In this document: positions 9,805-20,330 of the stretch, in pieces
How the letters are laid out: the number at the start of each line of letters is the position of its first letter
Position numbering within the stretch: the stretch's first letter is position 1
Source: Pleurotus ostreatus/Saccharomyces cerevisiae fusant
Lineage: Eukaryota > Opisthokonta
DNA: 33,833 nt
Direction of reading: 5' to 3'
NCBI GenBank assembly: GCA_024196135.1
Contig: JAMQCK010000250.1
Coordinates: forward strand, 1-33,833
The notes under the pieces: generated by a model
The model's database searches: none
What the model was told of the DNA's origin: nothing
The model's input: the letters and a program-made list of their open reading frames with translations, nothing else
Program-made: the position numbers and the translations under genes

Positions 9805-12232
9805 ATGTCCGAACTGCCTGATGAATTGCTCAAAGAGATTCTTGAGCCCGCTTTCGCCATTCCTGACGCTCTCTTCCGCAACCCCGAGGGTCGCTCGCCT
9901 TTCTCCACCTATGTGAACAACTACAAGACGTCGTCGCTGCTGCTCGTCAACAAGAACTGGTGTCGTGTCGGCACGCCACTCCTCTACCACGATGTCATCC
10001 TTCGCTCAAAGGCTCAAGCTCGAGCACTGGCAGCGGCCTTCAAGTCCAACCCGGACCTCGCCCGCTGGGTCAGGAAGCTGCGGGTCGAGGGTGGCTTCGG
10101 ACCCTCTATGCAACAGATCTTGGAGAAGTGCGGGCCAAAGCTCACGGACGTCTGTCTGATGACAGCCCTGTACAGCGACGACAGCGCCAGCGGAATTGTC
10201 TCCTGCCTCAGTCTCCTGAATCCAACCACTCTTGTGTTCCTGCATTCTGCAGAAGATCGCGTGAGGGGGAATAGCAACATGGATAAGCTCCTCGCAGCTT
10301 TGTTCACAACAGTTCCTACTTGGGATAACCTGGTCAGTAGAAATGATCCAATCGCTTGTCAATGTGTAATGACTTTATGTAGCGTAGCATCGATTGTCGA
10401 AACCTCCGCGAAGACTACCTCCGCAAGCTCGCCGAAGCCCTTCGAACGGGGTCAAAGAGCGTTCAGACCATCATCATACAGGCAGAATCGATAGTCAGAC
10501 AATCTCACCGTACTTTCTGTGGTTTAGCCTCTGTGCAGGAGGTCATACTTGCGTTCGGTGGTGCCCGCTATACATGGACCACTCTGCAGCTGCAGAAGCT
10601 GATAGAGCAAGAGCCTGCGCACATGCGTGAAAAGCTGAAGTTGAAGCGAAAACTTGAGGATGATGGGGGAAGGTCGTAAGTGTGGCCCCTCGACCATGTC
10701 GTCTGACGCTGACTGGCGAGAATATATAGCGGCCGCGAAGAACCTGAACGGCGACGACTGGCTGCCATGCCTGCGGATCCGTTCTTTAGGCCCTTAGCAT
10801 CGGCTCCGAACGACGTCGCTCGCAAGATATGGGCCCATATCTTGGGGTATGTCGTGCACACATACGCGTTCACATGGCAGGAAAAAAGCCACCTTCTGCT
10901 TGTCTGCAAAGCATTCTATGTGTGTTTTTAGCGCTCCTCAGGGAAATTGTAGCTGACGACGAACGTCAGAATGCCGGGCTTCCAGTGGCCTATGAGGAAG
11001 TGCGCCTGTATGGCCGGCATCGGATTCGAAAGTTTGCATGCCACCTACAGGCGTATGAAGAGCATGCCGACTTTGTCAAGGCGCTGGTGGTCAGTGGATT
11101 CAACGACTATAACGATGAGACAGATGAAGATGTAGGAGGTCCCCTGGATCTGGGTCCAATTTTGTGTCGTCTCAGAAATCTCGAACGCCTCGCAGGCGGA
11201 TGGGGCGGTCTTCCCATTTACTCGAGCGAGCTTGCACAGCTAGCAGATGCCAGCCAGTCGACTCTGCGAGAACTCGTGGGTGTCGAGTTCTCGGGGCCAG
11301 GAGTTTTTGATCCCTCTCCCCTTGCGCGATTCACTCGTCTGCATACTCTCCGGTTCAGGTCTTCGGCCAATTTCGATATTCGGAGGATGCCAAAGAACGC
11401 GTTTATGCCTGCGCTGACAAAGCTCGACGTAACCAATTGCGGAAAATCGTTTGTAAAGGTCGCCCAAAAGATGCGGTAAGCTTCCAACGCTTATGCGTAC
11501 TACAAAGTCGACGCTGAATCGCAACCAGCTTCGATAACTTGCGCAAGATTACAGTGGACATGCGGGCAGACCCTTCCGAGCAGAGAGCTCGAAGGCTTCT
11601 CGTGGAGGCAATCGGGGGCCGGGTTCAGGAGCTTGAGCTTCGAAGCACGTTTGATGCGCGCGTAGTCGCGCTTTGCCCTAATGCAACCGTGCTGCGACTG
11701 GATGGTTATTACATTACTGTGCGAGCCTACCCTACTCGTCGCCCCTGGTCAGCTCTCAGGCTGAGCCTCTGACACGATTGTAGTCCTCAACGACTGCCGA
11801 CACCCGGACGCCGCACCGCAAGCTCGCGAAGATCATCTGTACGAACCAAACACAGTGCGTCCCACTCGTTCCTTAATATCCTACCTACGCACTGACTCAC
11901 ACTTAGTTACGATGTTTCAATGGATTCTTTCGGTTTGACGAAGTTGTTCGATGGTCTGAACTATTCGCTGTACCCCGCCCTGCAGGAAATCAACTTCACG
12001 TCCTTCACCTGGCCCGCTACTGAGTGCGTTCGTCCGACTGTCTTTCCCTGACCGTCTCATGTTGGATCCCTTTGTCAGGCGCGAGATCAAGAAGAGCAAG
12101 GTTGTCAAGGTCGCCGAGCGCTTGCTGGAGCATGGCGTGAAGATTACTGACTGTAACGGGATACCCTGGACACCGAGGCTGAAAGGAGTGACGCGGGGAA
12201 CTGGTGGACGACCCAAAAGGTCGAAGGCTTGA
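9805..12232 (+). CDS. F-box-like protein with two successive F-box modules (family A)
   Basis: Eight exons: 9805-10332, 10383-10675, 10730-10919, 10970-11475, 11529-11718, 11784-11854, 11907-12023, 12079-12232; 682 codons. All introns are GT-AG of about 50-65 bases and all phases agree. Seen: module 1 begins MSELPDELLKEILEPAFAI and continues SSLLLVNKNWCRVGTPLLYH (about residues 1-70), an F-box helix pattern followed by a repeat-like region. Module 2 begins ASAPNDVARKIWAHILGYVV and continues HLLLVCKAFY joined across intron 4 to NAGLPVAYEEVRL, again F-box-like, followed by leucine-rich repeats (LRELVGVEF, LHTLRFRS, LTKLDVTNC). The end SFTWPATEREIKKSKVVKVA ... IPWTPRLKG is shared with the partial gene at the right edge. 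Known: F-box proteins link Skp1-Cullin ubiquitin ligases to substrates, with repeats choosing the substrate. Inference: it could be two fused genes, but the continuous frame and matching splice phases favour one. Met9751 in frame upstream is an alternative start. Confidence 0.78.
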
Positions 12233-12435
12233 AGTTGCATAGTCCCGCGTACTCAACGTGCGCTTTTAGCATATGAGCTGGAACTATCTGTAACTCTTGA
12301 CTCGAAATCGGTTCGACTTGCTGGAGTGGAATACGACGTTGATCCACATCCTCGCTCACTGTGGCAACGCCCTCAATGAGCACGACTAGAGAGTCTCAAG
12401 GAAAGACAATGTGTAAGGCGAGCGTCCATATGATC

Positions 12436-13873
12436 TCAAGCAATGAGTAGAGCTCCTACAAGTATAGCCATACACACCGAGCCGCTCCAGCCAGTCCATG
12501 TTCGTACATTACCTAGCGCGCCATTGACCGGGAAGAAGCCCTCAAGGTCTCCGCCGTCGCCTGCCATGCCGGTTGTGGTGTACATCGCGGTGACCCTGAA
12601 ACGGGGAGTCAGCATCGAGGGAGGGGAGGGCGCATCATACGGAGGTGAAGGGCATCATTTGGACGGTCATGACGGATGCAGAGAGACATGCAACTGGGTA
12701 CGCACGTCGAGGTCACCGGCTCGCCGTTCTGCGTCGTTGTGATCGTAGTTTCCTGCACGACGACGACCGTGACGGGCATTGGGGTCTCCGTTACGGTCGG
12801 GAAGGTGATGGTCGCGCCCGACTCGACGACGGTGACGGTGTAGATGGTCGGCGTGGGCTGTGGGAGGCGTAATGAGTCAGCGAAGCCCGAAGTTGACCAC
12901 GGAAGTCAAACGCACCTGCGCTCTGGTGGAATCGGGAACCTTTGTCTCGATGGGCATCGGATCGTCCGGCAGGAAGGGGATCTGGGGCAGTGGTGCATCG
13001 TCCTGCGGTTGAGGTTGCAGGTCGTTCGTCATGGCCTTGCATTTCTCATCGTCGCCTGCGCGGGGTCAATCAAGCGTGGACAGAATTGACCAAAGGTACT
13101 CACTGTCCGAATGCTTATCCCCCTCGTTGATTGTCACGCCAATGGGCGTGATGATGAAGTACGCCGTGTCATTGACGTGCGACGACTCGTAGAACGTGAG
13201 CTACAAGAACCGTTTGACGTTAGCCTCGAGCGTACGCCTATCTAGTTGCACCACGTACGTTGTAGTTCCCGCCCTTCGTGCATGCAGGGATCGGCCAATT
13301 CAGATGGCGCACGCTGCCGTCCTCGTACTCCAGCAAGCCAGGACCGCTGGACACGGTGTAGTTCATCCCCGTCTCTTCTGATACCAGGTATATCTCGAGG
13401 AGGTCGAAGCGGGTGGGTTGGTCGGAGCCGGGGAAAGTGCCGTCAAGGGGGATGCGTCCATTGCCCGAGACCTACTTACAGTAAGGTCAATGTCTGAGTG
13501 TGAGGGGGAGGGGAATGCGTAGAAGGTTTGAGGTGAGAGGAGCATGAAGGGGACGCGAACCTCGATGGCGATGGGTAGTTGGCTGCCGACTGTGTAGGGA
13601 CTGTATACGCGATCATGGTGCGCGTTGAAGGAGGATAGGTAATGAAAAGGTAGAGACATTCGTCAGCCACACATCTCAACTCAGAAGGTAGTCCGCATAC
13701 CTGTTAGGGAAGGGAGCGTCTATGATCGACAGGCCGAACGTGAAGCTCTGTCCGTTCACGAGCTGCGAGAAGGCCGCGGCCGGGCTGGCTAGGCTCAGCA
13801 GCAGCAGCCCCAGCAGCGTGCGCAGCAGGAGCATGGGAACGCGATGGGCCTCGAGAACACGATGAGCCTGCAT
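12436..13873 (-). CDS. Secreted, probably GPI-anchored cell-surface protein of unknown function
   Basis: Seven exons on the minus strand: 13873-13701, 13600-13561, 13471-13259, 13200-13104, 13055-12916, 12857-12706, 12595-12436, about 324 residues. Seen: a signal peptide whose core MLLLRTLLGLLLLSLASPAA starts at an internal Met (13834), with cleavage near AAAFSQL; an ectodomain with PYTVGSQLPIAIEVSGNGRI and DLLEIYLVSEETGMNYTVSS; and potential N-glycosylation sites (NYT, NDT). After that come an acidic/proline stretch (PQPQDDAPLPQIPFLPDD), a Thr/Val-rich stalk (TIYTVTVVESG, TTITTTQNGE) suited to O-mannosylation, and a hydrophobic C-terminus SVCMAILVGALLIA typical of a GPI-attachment signal. 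I do not know a named function; a wall-associated role is inferred from the architecture. The second exon is short (40 bases) and uses the weak donor GTTCGC; this junction is fixed by the frame on both sides. The true start could be 13834 instead of 13873. Confidence 0.78.
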
Positions 13874-14421
13874 CGCTGGTTCCGGGCGCGAAAAGGAGTG
13901 ATTCGCGGCGGTCGGTGCAGGGAGAACGAGTGAAGTCCAAGATGTGGACGGAGAGAGAGATGTGAGAGCCGCCAGGGCTCGACCGTGACGAGCTCAAGAT
14001 GGAGGCTCAGGCACTTCGGTGGGGAAATGTCGCTCGCTGATGTCGCTTGTCGGCAGGCACCGGTCCCGTTGTGACGGGCCGTTGTTCAGAAGTTGAGGTC
14101 GTTGCCAGGCTATTGTTCCGGGTAATCAAGGCAATTTAGAGACGGGGAAACATGCGGGCATTCGCAAGCGGGATATCTGAGCTATCTGGTCATGACAATG
14201 CGAAGTTCTTGATCCTGCTTCATGATGGCGATTTTCAAGAGAAGAACAATGGGCAATACCCAAAGTACAATGAACTCCCGAAAAGGCATGGTCTCTTTGG
14301 GCCGCCCGATCAGATCAGCCCGATCACTTCCCCTCACCTTCCCTCCCTCATCATCTCGACTGGCCGGAACATATTCTTCACGCCTGACATCTACTCACAT
14401 CCCCCTCGAATCCTTTGAAAC
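13874..14421. other. Divergent intergenic region between GPI-protein gene and FAP7
   Basis: About 550 bases that should carry the promoters of both genes. Pyrimidine-rich sequence (CCTCACCTTCCCTCCCTCATC) lies 60-90 bases before the FAP7 start. A rightward open frame from 14152 overlaps the FAP7 start in another frame and looks accidental. Confidence 0.5.
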
Positions 14422-15130
14422 ATGGCCGCAACATCCAGCAAGGGACCCGTCATCGTCATCACTGGCACCCCAGGAACCGGCAAAACCACCACGGCCCAGC
14501 TCCTCGCACAAGAATCCCCCGTCCCGCTCAAGCACATCAATGTCGGGGACTATGTGAAGGAGAATAACTTGTATGAGGAGTACGATGAGGAGTGGCAGAG
14601 TTACCTACCGGACGAGGATCGCGTGCGTTGCCCTGCTATGTTCAAGGATAGTCGTGTTGAATGACCGCTCCACGCAGTTGCTGGACGCGCTCGAGCCCAT
14701 CGTCGCAGAAGGGGGTGTCATTCTGGACTGGCACTCATGCGAAGCTTATCCGGAGCGGTGGGCAGACCTGGTAGTCGTTCTCACCTGCGACCACTCCAAG
14801 CTCTGGGAACGGTTGGAAAAGCGGTGCGTTACGTTCTCCTCCCCCGCTCCCCTCGCACTCTCCCCTCTCCCCTTTCACTCTCTCCCCTCTCCTCACCGCC
14901 CTCGCACCTTCCGTACTGACCACCTTCCCAGAAATTACCCCCTCAAGAAGATCCAGGAAAATAACGAGGCCGAGATCATGCAGACCGTGCTACAAGAAGC
15001 GCGCGACTCGTACCCACCAGAAATCGTCGTCGAGCTGCAGAGCGAGACCACGGACGACATGGAGTCGAACGTGTCGCGCATCATTCAGTGGATAGAGGCG
15101 TGGCAGAGCAACAAGGGCCAGGCGACATGA
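14422..15130 (+). CDS. FAP7: Adenylate kinase isoenzyme 6 / Fap7, ribosome-assembly NTPase
   Basis: Three exons: 14422-14622, 14678-14823, 14932-15130, 181 residues, close to the usual 170-200 of the family. Seen: Walker A loop GTPGTGKT at residues 15-22; the conserved HINVGDYVKENNLYEEYDEE; DEDR joined across intron 1 to LLDALEPIVAEGGVILDWHS, with the DWH motif of the family; LVVVLTCDHSKLWERLEKRN across intron 2; and the C-terminal helix. Known: Fap7/AK6 is a small nuclear-cytoplasmic P-loop ATPase with weak adenylate kinase activity, needed for the last cleavage of 18S rRNA precursor through its contact with ribosomal protein uS11 (Rps14). The second intron (108 bases) is very rich in C and T. 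The gene ends tail-to-tail with the next gene, 148 bases apart. Confidence 0.95.
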
Positions 15131-15278
15131 GCACCAGTCGGTGTATAGTGATCATTAGTCGGAGAGTATGAGTACAGGTAATGGGACAGGATATACGCGC
15201 ATGGAACTTAAAGTCGCAAGGAGCAGCGTACGCTCGAGCATAAAGCAAGAAGCGGGCATGGCATGGCAGTCGACACGC

Positions 15279-16089
15279 TCAGCGGCGCCGGCGACTCGGA
15301 CCAGGCTTGCCAGTGAAGACCCACATATGGGTGCGGCGGTTCTCGAGGGGGAAGCCGTTGGGATGGGTCTCCTCGTTGCGGAGGCGGCCCGCGGTCTTCT
15401 TCTTCCCCTCCAGGATGCGCATCTTTTCGAAGTACTGCGTGACGCGGTCAGTCCAGAGAAGTTCTTCCTCAAGGATTCACGTACGATGTAGGCTGTCAGG
15501 GCAGGTCGCATATCAGTGAAGACCACCAAGAAATGCGTGCTAGAACGTACCTTTGGGATAGGTCGAGTTGCCTCCACCGGCATCGCGCTCCTTTGAGGCC
15601 ACTTGGAGCGACGCGTCAGTCGAATCGAGGGGAGAGTACCTGGAGTGCTCACTGAAGCGGCCGAATGAGTTGCTGTTAACGTTACCGATCTCCCTCAGCC
15701 ATTGGGCCCTCTGAACCCTGTGAGCGAAGACCCTTACGCGCGGGACGTAGATACGCACCACGAAACCGGGAGTCTTCTCCAGCAGCCTGATCTTGCGGCG
15801 CACCTCAGCGCAGTCGTCGTATACGGGGACCATGTCCTCCTGCGATGATACGCATTAGCCGTGGAGCTTGACGCGTAAACAAGCCGTATCCACGTACATC
15901 CTCGCCCTCCAGCTTCACGTCCTGCCAGCGCTTGGGCTTATCCCCATCGTCTTCCACATCCTTCTCCTTCGTCTTGCGAGCCCTCTTCTTCGCAGGAGGG
16001 GCCGCGGCTTCCTCTACGACCTCGATGTCGTCGTAATCGGAGTCGGAGTCCACGACGTCGGACTTGCGCTTCGCTGCTCTGGGGGGCAT
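15279..16089 (-). CDS. Small nuclear-type protein, DUF7726-like, with an 8-base micro-exon
   Basis: Six exons on the minus strand: 16089-15898, 15839-15759, 15710-15653, 15601-15551, 15492-15485, 15434-15279; 181 residues. Seen: a basic/acidic N-terminus (MPPRAAKRKSDVVDSDSDYD, PAKKRARKTKEKD) that should act as a nuclear signal. The conserved body is YDDCAEVRRKIRLLEKTPGF, then RAQWLREIGNVNSNSFGRFM, then AYIYFEKMRILEGKKKTAGR and NGFPLENRR. The pattern Cys-x-x-VRRKI ... LREIG-x-NSNS-x-RFM recalls the fungal family I know as DUF7726, possibly a helix-turn-helix-like fold; this assignment is from memory. The fifth exon is only 8 bases (CC TAC ATC). Skipping it breaks the frame, since the flanking junctions are phase 1 and phase 0. 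Function unknown; the tail of basic residues (GPSRRRR) suggests nucleic-acid binding (inference). Confidence 0.75.
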
Positions 16090-16238
16090 CGTGGATGGTG
16101 AGGGGCTCGAGTATTATGCTATACGAGGCAAGTAAGGGGTGATGAGAACGATCAAAGTTTCTTGCGTTTATGGTGAGAAGGAAAAGCTTATCGGCGCGCG
16201 GGGGATTTATATCCAGGGGGAAGGTGACCGTCGCGGTG

Positions 16239-16246
16239 TGACGTCA
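16239..16246. promoter_or_regulatory. TGACGTCA (CRE/ATF-type) palindrome
   Basis: Second perfect copy of this 8-base site in the window, here between divergent genes, about 150 bases upstream of the minus-strand start at 16089 and just beyond its TATAAA element. Binding by a bZIP factor is inferred from the motif alone. Confidence 0.4.
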
Positions 16247-16416
16247 CGCGCCTTGTCAACAATCAGGGAGGCGTCAACAAGGTGTTGAAACTCAACCAGC
16301 GCGAAAGATTTTCGTGAGACAGTGAGGGATGCATAACATATATCTTGGAAAATGCGGACGTGACGAGGAACGGCCTTGTGGCGCCTCGATATTGCCGTAA
16401 TGCCTTGAGTCCGGCC

Positions 16417-16432
16417 TGTCATGTGATCGCGT
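16417..16432 (+). promoter_or_regulatory. Promoter element shared by the two tandem F-box genes (copy 1)
   Basis: TGTCATGTGATCGCGT, starting 76 bases before the ATG of copy 1. The same element with one change (T for C) starts 75 bases before the ATG of copy 2. It contains CATGTG, an E-box-like core. Conservation of sequence and spacing could mean function or simply recent duplication. Confidence 0.5.
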
Positions 16433-16492
16433 TTATGTGGCGAACGGCCCGATCACCAATTCGCGTTTCGGTCTTCTCTTCTTGCCACCATC

Positions 16493-18054
16493 ATGGACCA
16501 CACCAAGGCGGACTCGACTCTCTGCGCTCGCTGCCTCGGTCCACTCCCCGACGCTGTCGAGACCCCTCCCTCTGTGTGGAACAACTTACGCAGTGGATGG
16601 CTGCCATCGTCGCACGTCGAGGTAGAGACCATCCGAGCGACCGTGTCCGACACATGTCGACGCGTGTCGGTCGTTGATGAAGAGCTCGCTGCACTCTCGG
16701 TCAGGCTCGCACGTCTTGGCGATGTTAAAGCGGTGCTGCAGCGCAACTCGGACGCTCATCAAGCCCTGCTCGCACCCATTCGTCGCTTGCCGGTCGAAAT
16801 CGTGATGGACACCTTCCGCTTCGCATGTCAGGATGGGAAGGGCTTTTGCCAGAGGTGGCCAACCATAATGGCCGTCAGCTCGGTGTCTAGGGTCTGGCGA
16901 GGTGAGTATGCCTCCGACTGTGACGACGTCAACTCACTCAGCCGCCGGTAGACATCGCAATCAGCATGTCAACAATATGGGCTGCACTTCCTCTCAATTC
17001 GATTCGTAACACACTTCATCACTGGTCCGTCTCCCGACAACGCTCGGCCATCAACCGCGCGCGAGTCTATCTCTCTCGAATCGGCAACGCAACCCTGAGC
17101 GGTACTTTGGTTTTTACCACTCGACCCGCATCTGCTCTTGAGCTGTTCAAGGAAGCCATGGCTCACAGTGACGCAGTTCGATTCCTCAAGATACGGGAGT
17201 CTGGCTTCTTCGAGACATTCGGCAACCGCTCATTAGCGCGTTTAGAAAAAGTGACGGGCGACGTCCACATTCTTTCACATTCCAGGGCTGATGAGGACTG
17301 CGTCTTTATGCGTGCACCTTGTCTCAGCAATCTATATCTCACAAACGAGCTCGAATTGCCCAAGGAGCATAATCTTCAGTTTCCGTGGTCCCAGATCCAC
17401 ATTCTCAAGACGACAAACATGATGAATGACTACGCCCTGGATGCCTTGGTCGCAAAGTGTCCGAATTTGCGGAAATGGACGCATGAAGACGTCGATGCTC
17501 CGTCGGATATTCCCAGCTCCCCTACGACACTGCATCTCAGGCTAGAGCATCTGCAGGTCCTTCGTGTCAATTCGGACGACATTGACGACTGGCAGCACAA
17601 ATGGCTTTTCGACCGCCTTACGACGCCAAATCTCAGCCGACTCTTCATCGATTGGGCGTGCTGGCCCGTCGATGTACCGGCGGAAGCCGATGCCTGTCCT
17701 CCGAGTTCCTGCCCCCTTGCCGCATTCCTCGCGCGCTCGAAGGGAGTGCGCACCCTGTTGCTGAGGAACCCGTCCAAGCTCGAGCAGGAGTATATATTCT
17801 CCCGGGATGCCCCTTCGAGCATCGTACGACTGAGCGTATCCGGCGCGTCGAGAGCACCTCTTGCGCCCTCCTCTGTGGCCACGCTCTGCGCGAAGGATGT
17901 GCTGCCTGCCCTGCGGCAGCTGATCCTGAAAGGCGTCAAGCTTGACAAGGGGTCTCGCGACATCATCGCCGAGATGGCCGTAGAACGTGCGCGCAGCAAT
18001 GCCCCGTTGACCATCCTCGACGTGAACGGAAATATGGACTTTGCTCAACGGTAG
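16493..18054 (+). CDS. F-box protein, family B copy 1 (CxxC head, coiled coil, F-box, repeats)
   Basis: Two exons, 16493-16901 and 16952-18054, joined across a 50-base intron in phase 1, 503 residues. Seen: an N-terminal CARC (Cys11, Cys14) like half of a zinc ribbon; a heptad-rich helix around residues 44-90 (VVDEELAALSVRLARLGDVK); the F-box ALLAPIRRLPVEIVMDTF starting near residue 91 and ending SSVSRVWRDIAI across the intron; then a long region of degenerate leucine-rich or HEAT-like repeats (LARLEKVTGDVHIL, LRKWTHED, LSRLFIDWAC, VRTLLLRN). Known: proteins of this plan are abundant in mushroom genomes and are presumed adaptors of SCF ubiquitin ligases. Context: its closest relative is the next gene, in the same direction and with the same intron, so the pair arose by tandem duplication (inference). 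Substrate unknown. Confidence 0.88.
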
Positions 18055-18353
18055 AGTCGGTGAGATACGGTCGTCCAGGTCAATGCTCGTTTGTCCATTA
18101 CAAGCTACTACGAAATCACTTAATGCATCGTCCTTTACATTGCTGGTCATCCAAAGGAATACAATGCTCTGGTACTTGAGATATACGACTCACGTAGACA
18201 TGTCTGCTTTGGACGATCGCTTTAAGGCAGTCGCAATGTCATCGGGACTCGAGAGAAACGTGCGTAACAACGCGTGGCTGTCATGTGATTGCGTGTCAGC
18301 ATAAGGCAGCCCGATTGCCGGTTCTGTCGTTTCGTTTCTTTACTCTTCCCATC
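18055..18353. other. Spacer between tandem F-box genes
   Basis: About 300 bases holding the 3' flank of copy 1 and the promoter of copy 2. The element at 18279-18294 and the CTTTACTCTTCCCATC leader before the ATG resemble the equivalent stretch before copy 1. No gene is seen here. Confidence 0.5.
18279..18294 (+). promoter_or_regulatory. Promoter element shared by the two tandem F-box genes (copy 2)
   Basis: TGTCATGTGATTGCGT, starting 75 bases before the ATG at 18354; it matches 15 of 16 bases of the element before copy 1. Confidence 0.5.
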
Positions 18354-19920
18354 ATGGACTGCCACGAAAGCTTCCTAGCCGGCTCATGCGCTCGCTGCCG
18401 CGACACTCTCGAGGTCTCTTCCACTGCCTGGGACTGTTTACGCAGCGGATGGCGGCCATCGTCTAATGGCGAGGTAGAGGCCATGATGTCCGGAGCACGT
18501 CGACGTATCTCGGCCATTGACGAAGAAGTCGTCGCCCTCTTGGACAGAGTCTCTCGTCTCACTGATATTAAAGCGGCCCTCCGATGTCAACTAGGTCATC
18601 AGCAGGCCCTCCTCGCACCGATCCGGCGCCTACCGGTCGAGCTCGTCATGCAAATATTCGATTTTGCCTGTGCGGACACGCACAAAGACTTCAAGCGTAA
18701 ACTGCCGATGATCATGTCTCTCAGCTCGGTGTCCAAGCTTTGGCGAGGTGAGTGTTACGGCGATCATCCCATTCTGGCTCACAGTAGTATCCCTTGCAGA
18801 CATCGCGATCAGTATGTCGACAATATGGGCGGCATTTCCTCTCAGTTGGGCTCAGCGGATGATTGATCTCTGGAAGAAGCCAATGCAGCGCGCCATAATC
18901 AACCGCGTGCAAGTCTATCTCTCGCGGGTCGGGAACGCCACCGTGACCGACCCTCTGCTCTTCATCATACGTTCACCGCCTACTCGCGAGCTCTTCCAGA
19001 TCGCCATGGAGTTCAGCGACTCCTTCCAAGTGCTCAAAGTTCAGGAACACGGGTTCTTCAAGACGTTTGGGAATCGCACCCTTGCGCGTCTGGAGAAGGT
19101 GCAGGGCGACGTCGGCATTCTCTCGCCTCCCGAAACCGATGAACACCAGGTGTTCATGCGCGCGCCTCGCCTCTGGAACCTTTCCGTCACCAATGCGTAT
19201 AACCTGCCCATGGAGCACAACCTCCAGTTTCCGTGGTCGCAAATCATGAGTCTTACGACGCGGTGCACAAATGCTTACGCCTTCGATGCCTTGGTCGCGA
19301 AGTGCCCGAATCTGAGAAGGTGGAAACATGATCAGGACGATTTCGATGACTTCGATGACGATGACACGGTGGACATTCCTAGCTCCCCCGTCACACCGCA
19401 CCTCAGGCTAGAGCGACTTCGCACCCTTGACGTAACTTTGGATGATGCCAACGACTGGCAACATGCGTGGCTGCTCGAACGCCTCACGACGCCATCCCTC
19501 AACAAGCTCTTCATCAAATGGGCCGAGGACTCGGTGCCAATGCCCGAAGAAAGCCTCGACAACTCTCCAAACCCCTGCCCCCTCGCAACGCTCCTCGCGC
19601 GCACCACGCGTATGCGCACTTTGTCGCTAAAGAACTCCAACAAACAGGAACAGGAGTATGTCTTCTCTCGGAATGTCCCTTCAAGTATCGTTGAGCTCAG
19701 CATATCTGGCGCTCTGGGTGCACCTCTCGCGCCGGCTACTGTGGCTAATCTACGCGCGAAGGGTGTCCTGCCTGCCTTGCTGCAGCTGTTCGTGAAAGAT
19801 GTAGAGGACGTTGAGGGAGTATGGGACATCGTGCGCAAGATTGATGCGGAACGTGCGCCCAACGACTCTCCATTGTTTCTCGTCGACGTCAATGGGCCAT
19901 TGGACCTGGTACCGCCGTGA
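18354..19920 (+). CDS. F-box protein, family B copy 2
   Basis: Two exons, 18354-18747 and 18800-19920, with a phase 1 intron at exactly the same place as in copy 1 (after Trp-Arg, before DIAISMSTIWAA), 504 residues. Seen: CARC at Cys12/Cys15, a helix SAIDEEVVALLDRVSRLTDI, and the F-box ALLAPIRRLPVELVMQIFDF. The repeat region parallels copy 1 block for block (SGFFETFGNRSLARLEKV there, HGFFKTFGNRTLARLEKV here; VAKCPNLRKW there, VAKCPNLRRW here). An acidic insert (FDDFDDDDTVD) is unique to this copy. The first half is closer to copy 1 than the C-terminal third, as expected if the substrate-binding part diverges faster. An in-frame Met at 18285 would add 23 residues, but the ATG at 18354 aligns with copy 1. 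Confidence 0.88.
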
Positions 19921-20330
19921 TGCAGACAATCGGCGCAGGTGAAGAGCGGATGGAGTCCTTGCTGGCTGACGATATTGATTCGATACGTTCTCTGGAGGTC
20001 GTGATTGTAGATATTCTAAAATACGAGTACGACTCGCACAGGCACCGAAGAGTGCGATTGCCTCGACTTCTCTTAGAGAATATGCCGCTAGTGGACTTCG
20101 CAGGTTGGATATATAATGATACCACTCAACGTTACTGCTCCTTCTTTGACCGTCTTTGAACACCTGAATGTATCATTATAAGAAAACTCTGTGTGCAGAA
20201 TGAGTGGCCTAGTGGGTGTCCGCAGAGACGGCCGGAGCGTGGAATTGAACCTGCATTTGGCCGGGATATGCCGGTGAAGTTCCTGCGCGCTTGCCGCGGA
20301 AGGCCTTGTTTACGCCTCTCATCTTCAATC
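19921..20330. other. Intergenic region between F-box copy 2 and cyclin H gene
   Basis: About 410 bases. A GGATATATAATGAT stretch near 20105-20118 is TATA-like but far (about 215 bases) from the cyclin H start. A leftward open frame crosses the region antisense to the F-box gene and looks like a shadow. No gene supported. Confidence 0.45.

Larger units (their letters stand above)
16090..16492. other. Divergent promoter region between the DUF7726-like gene and the first tandem F-box gene
   Basis: About 400 bases. For the leftward gene, a TATAAA (complement of 16206-16211) lies about 120 bases before its ATG, with a TGACGTCA palindrome at 16239-16246. For the rightward gene, the element TGTCATGTGATCGCGT begins at 16417, 76 bases before the ATG, and recurs before the neighbouring paralogue. 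Pyrimidine-rich sequence precedes the ATG at 16493. Confidence 0.55.

Noticed and set aside
17430..18150. Long antisense frames opposite the F-box genes (also at 19332-19892 and 27190-27861)
   Set aside because: They mirror well-supported genes on the other strand and arise from codon bias in GC-rich sequence.
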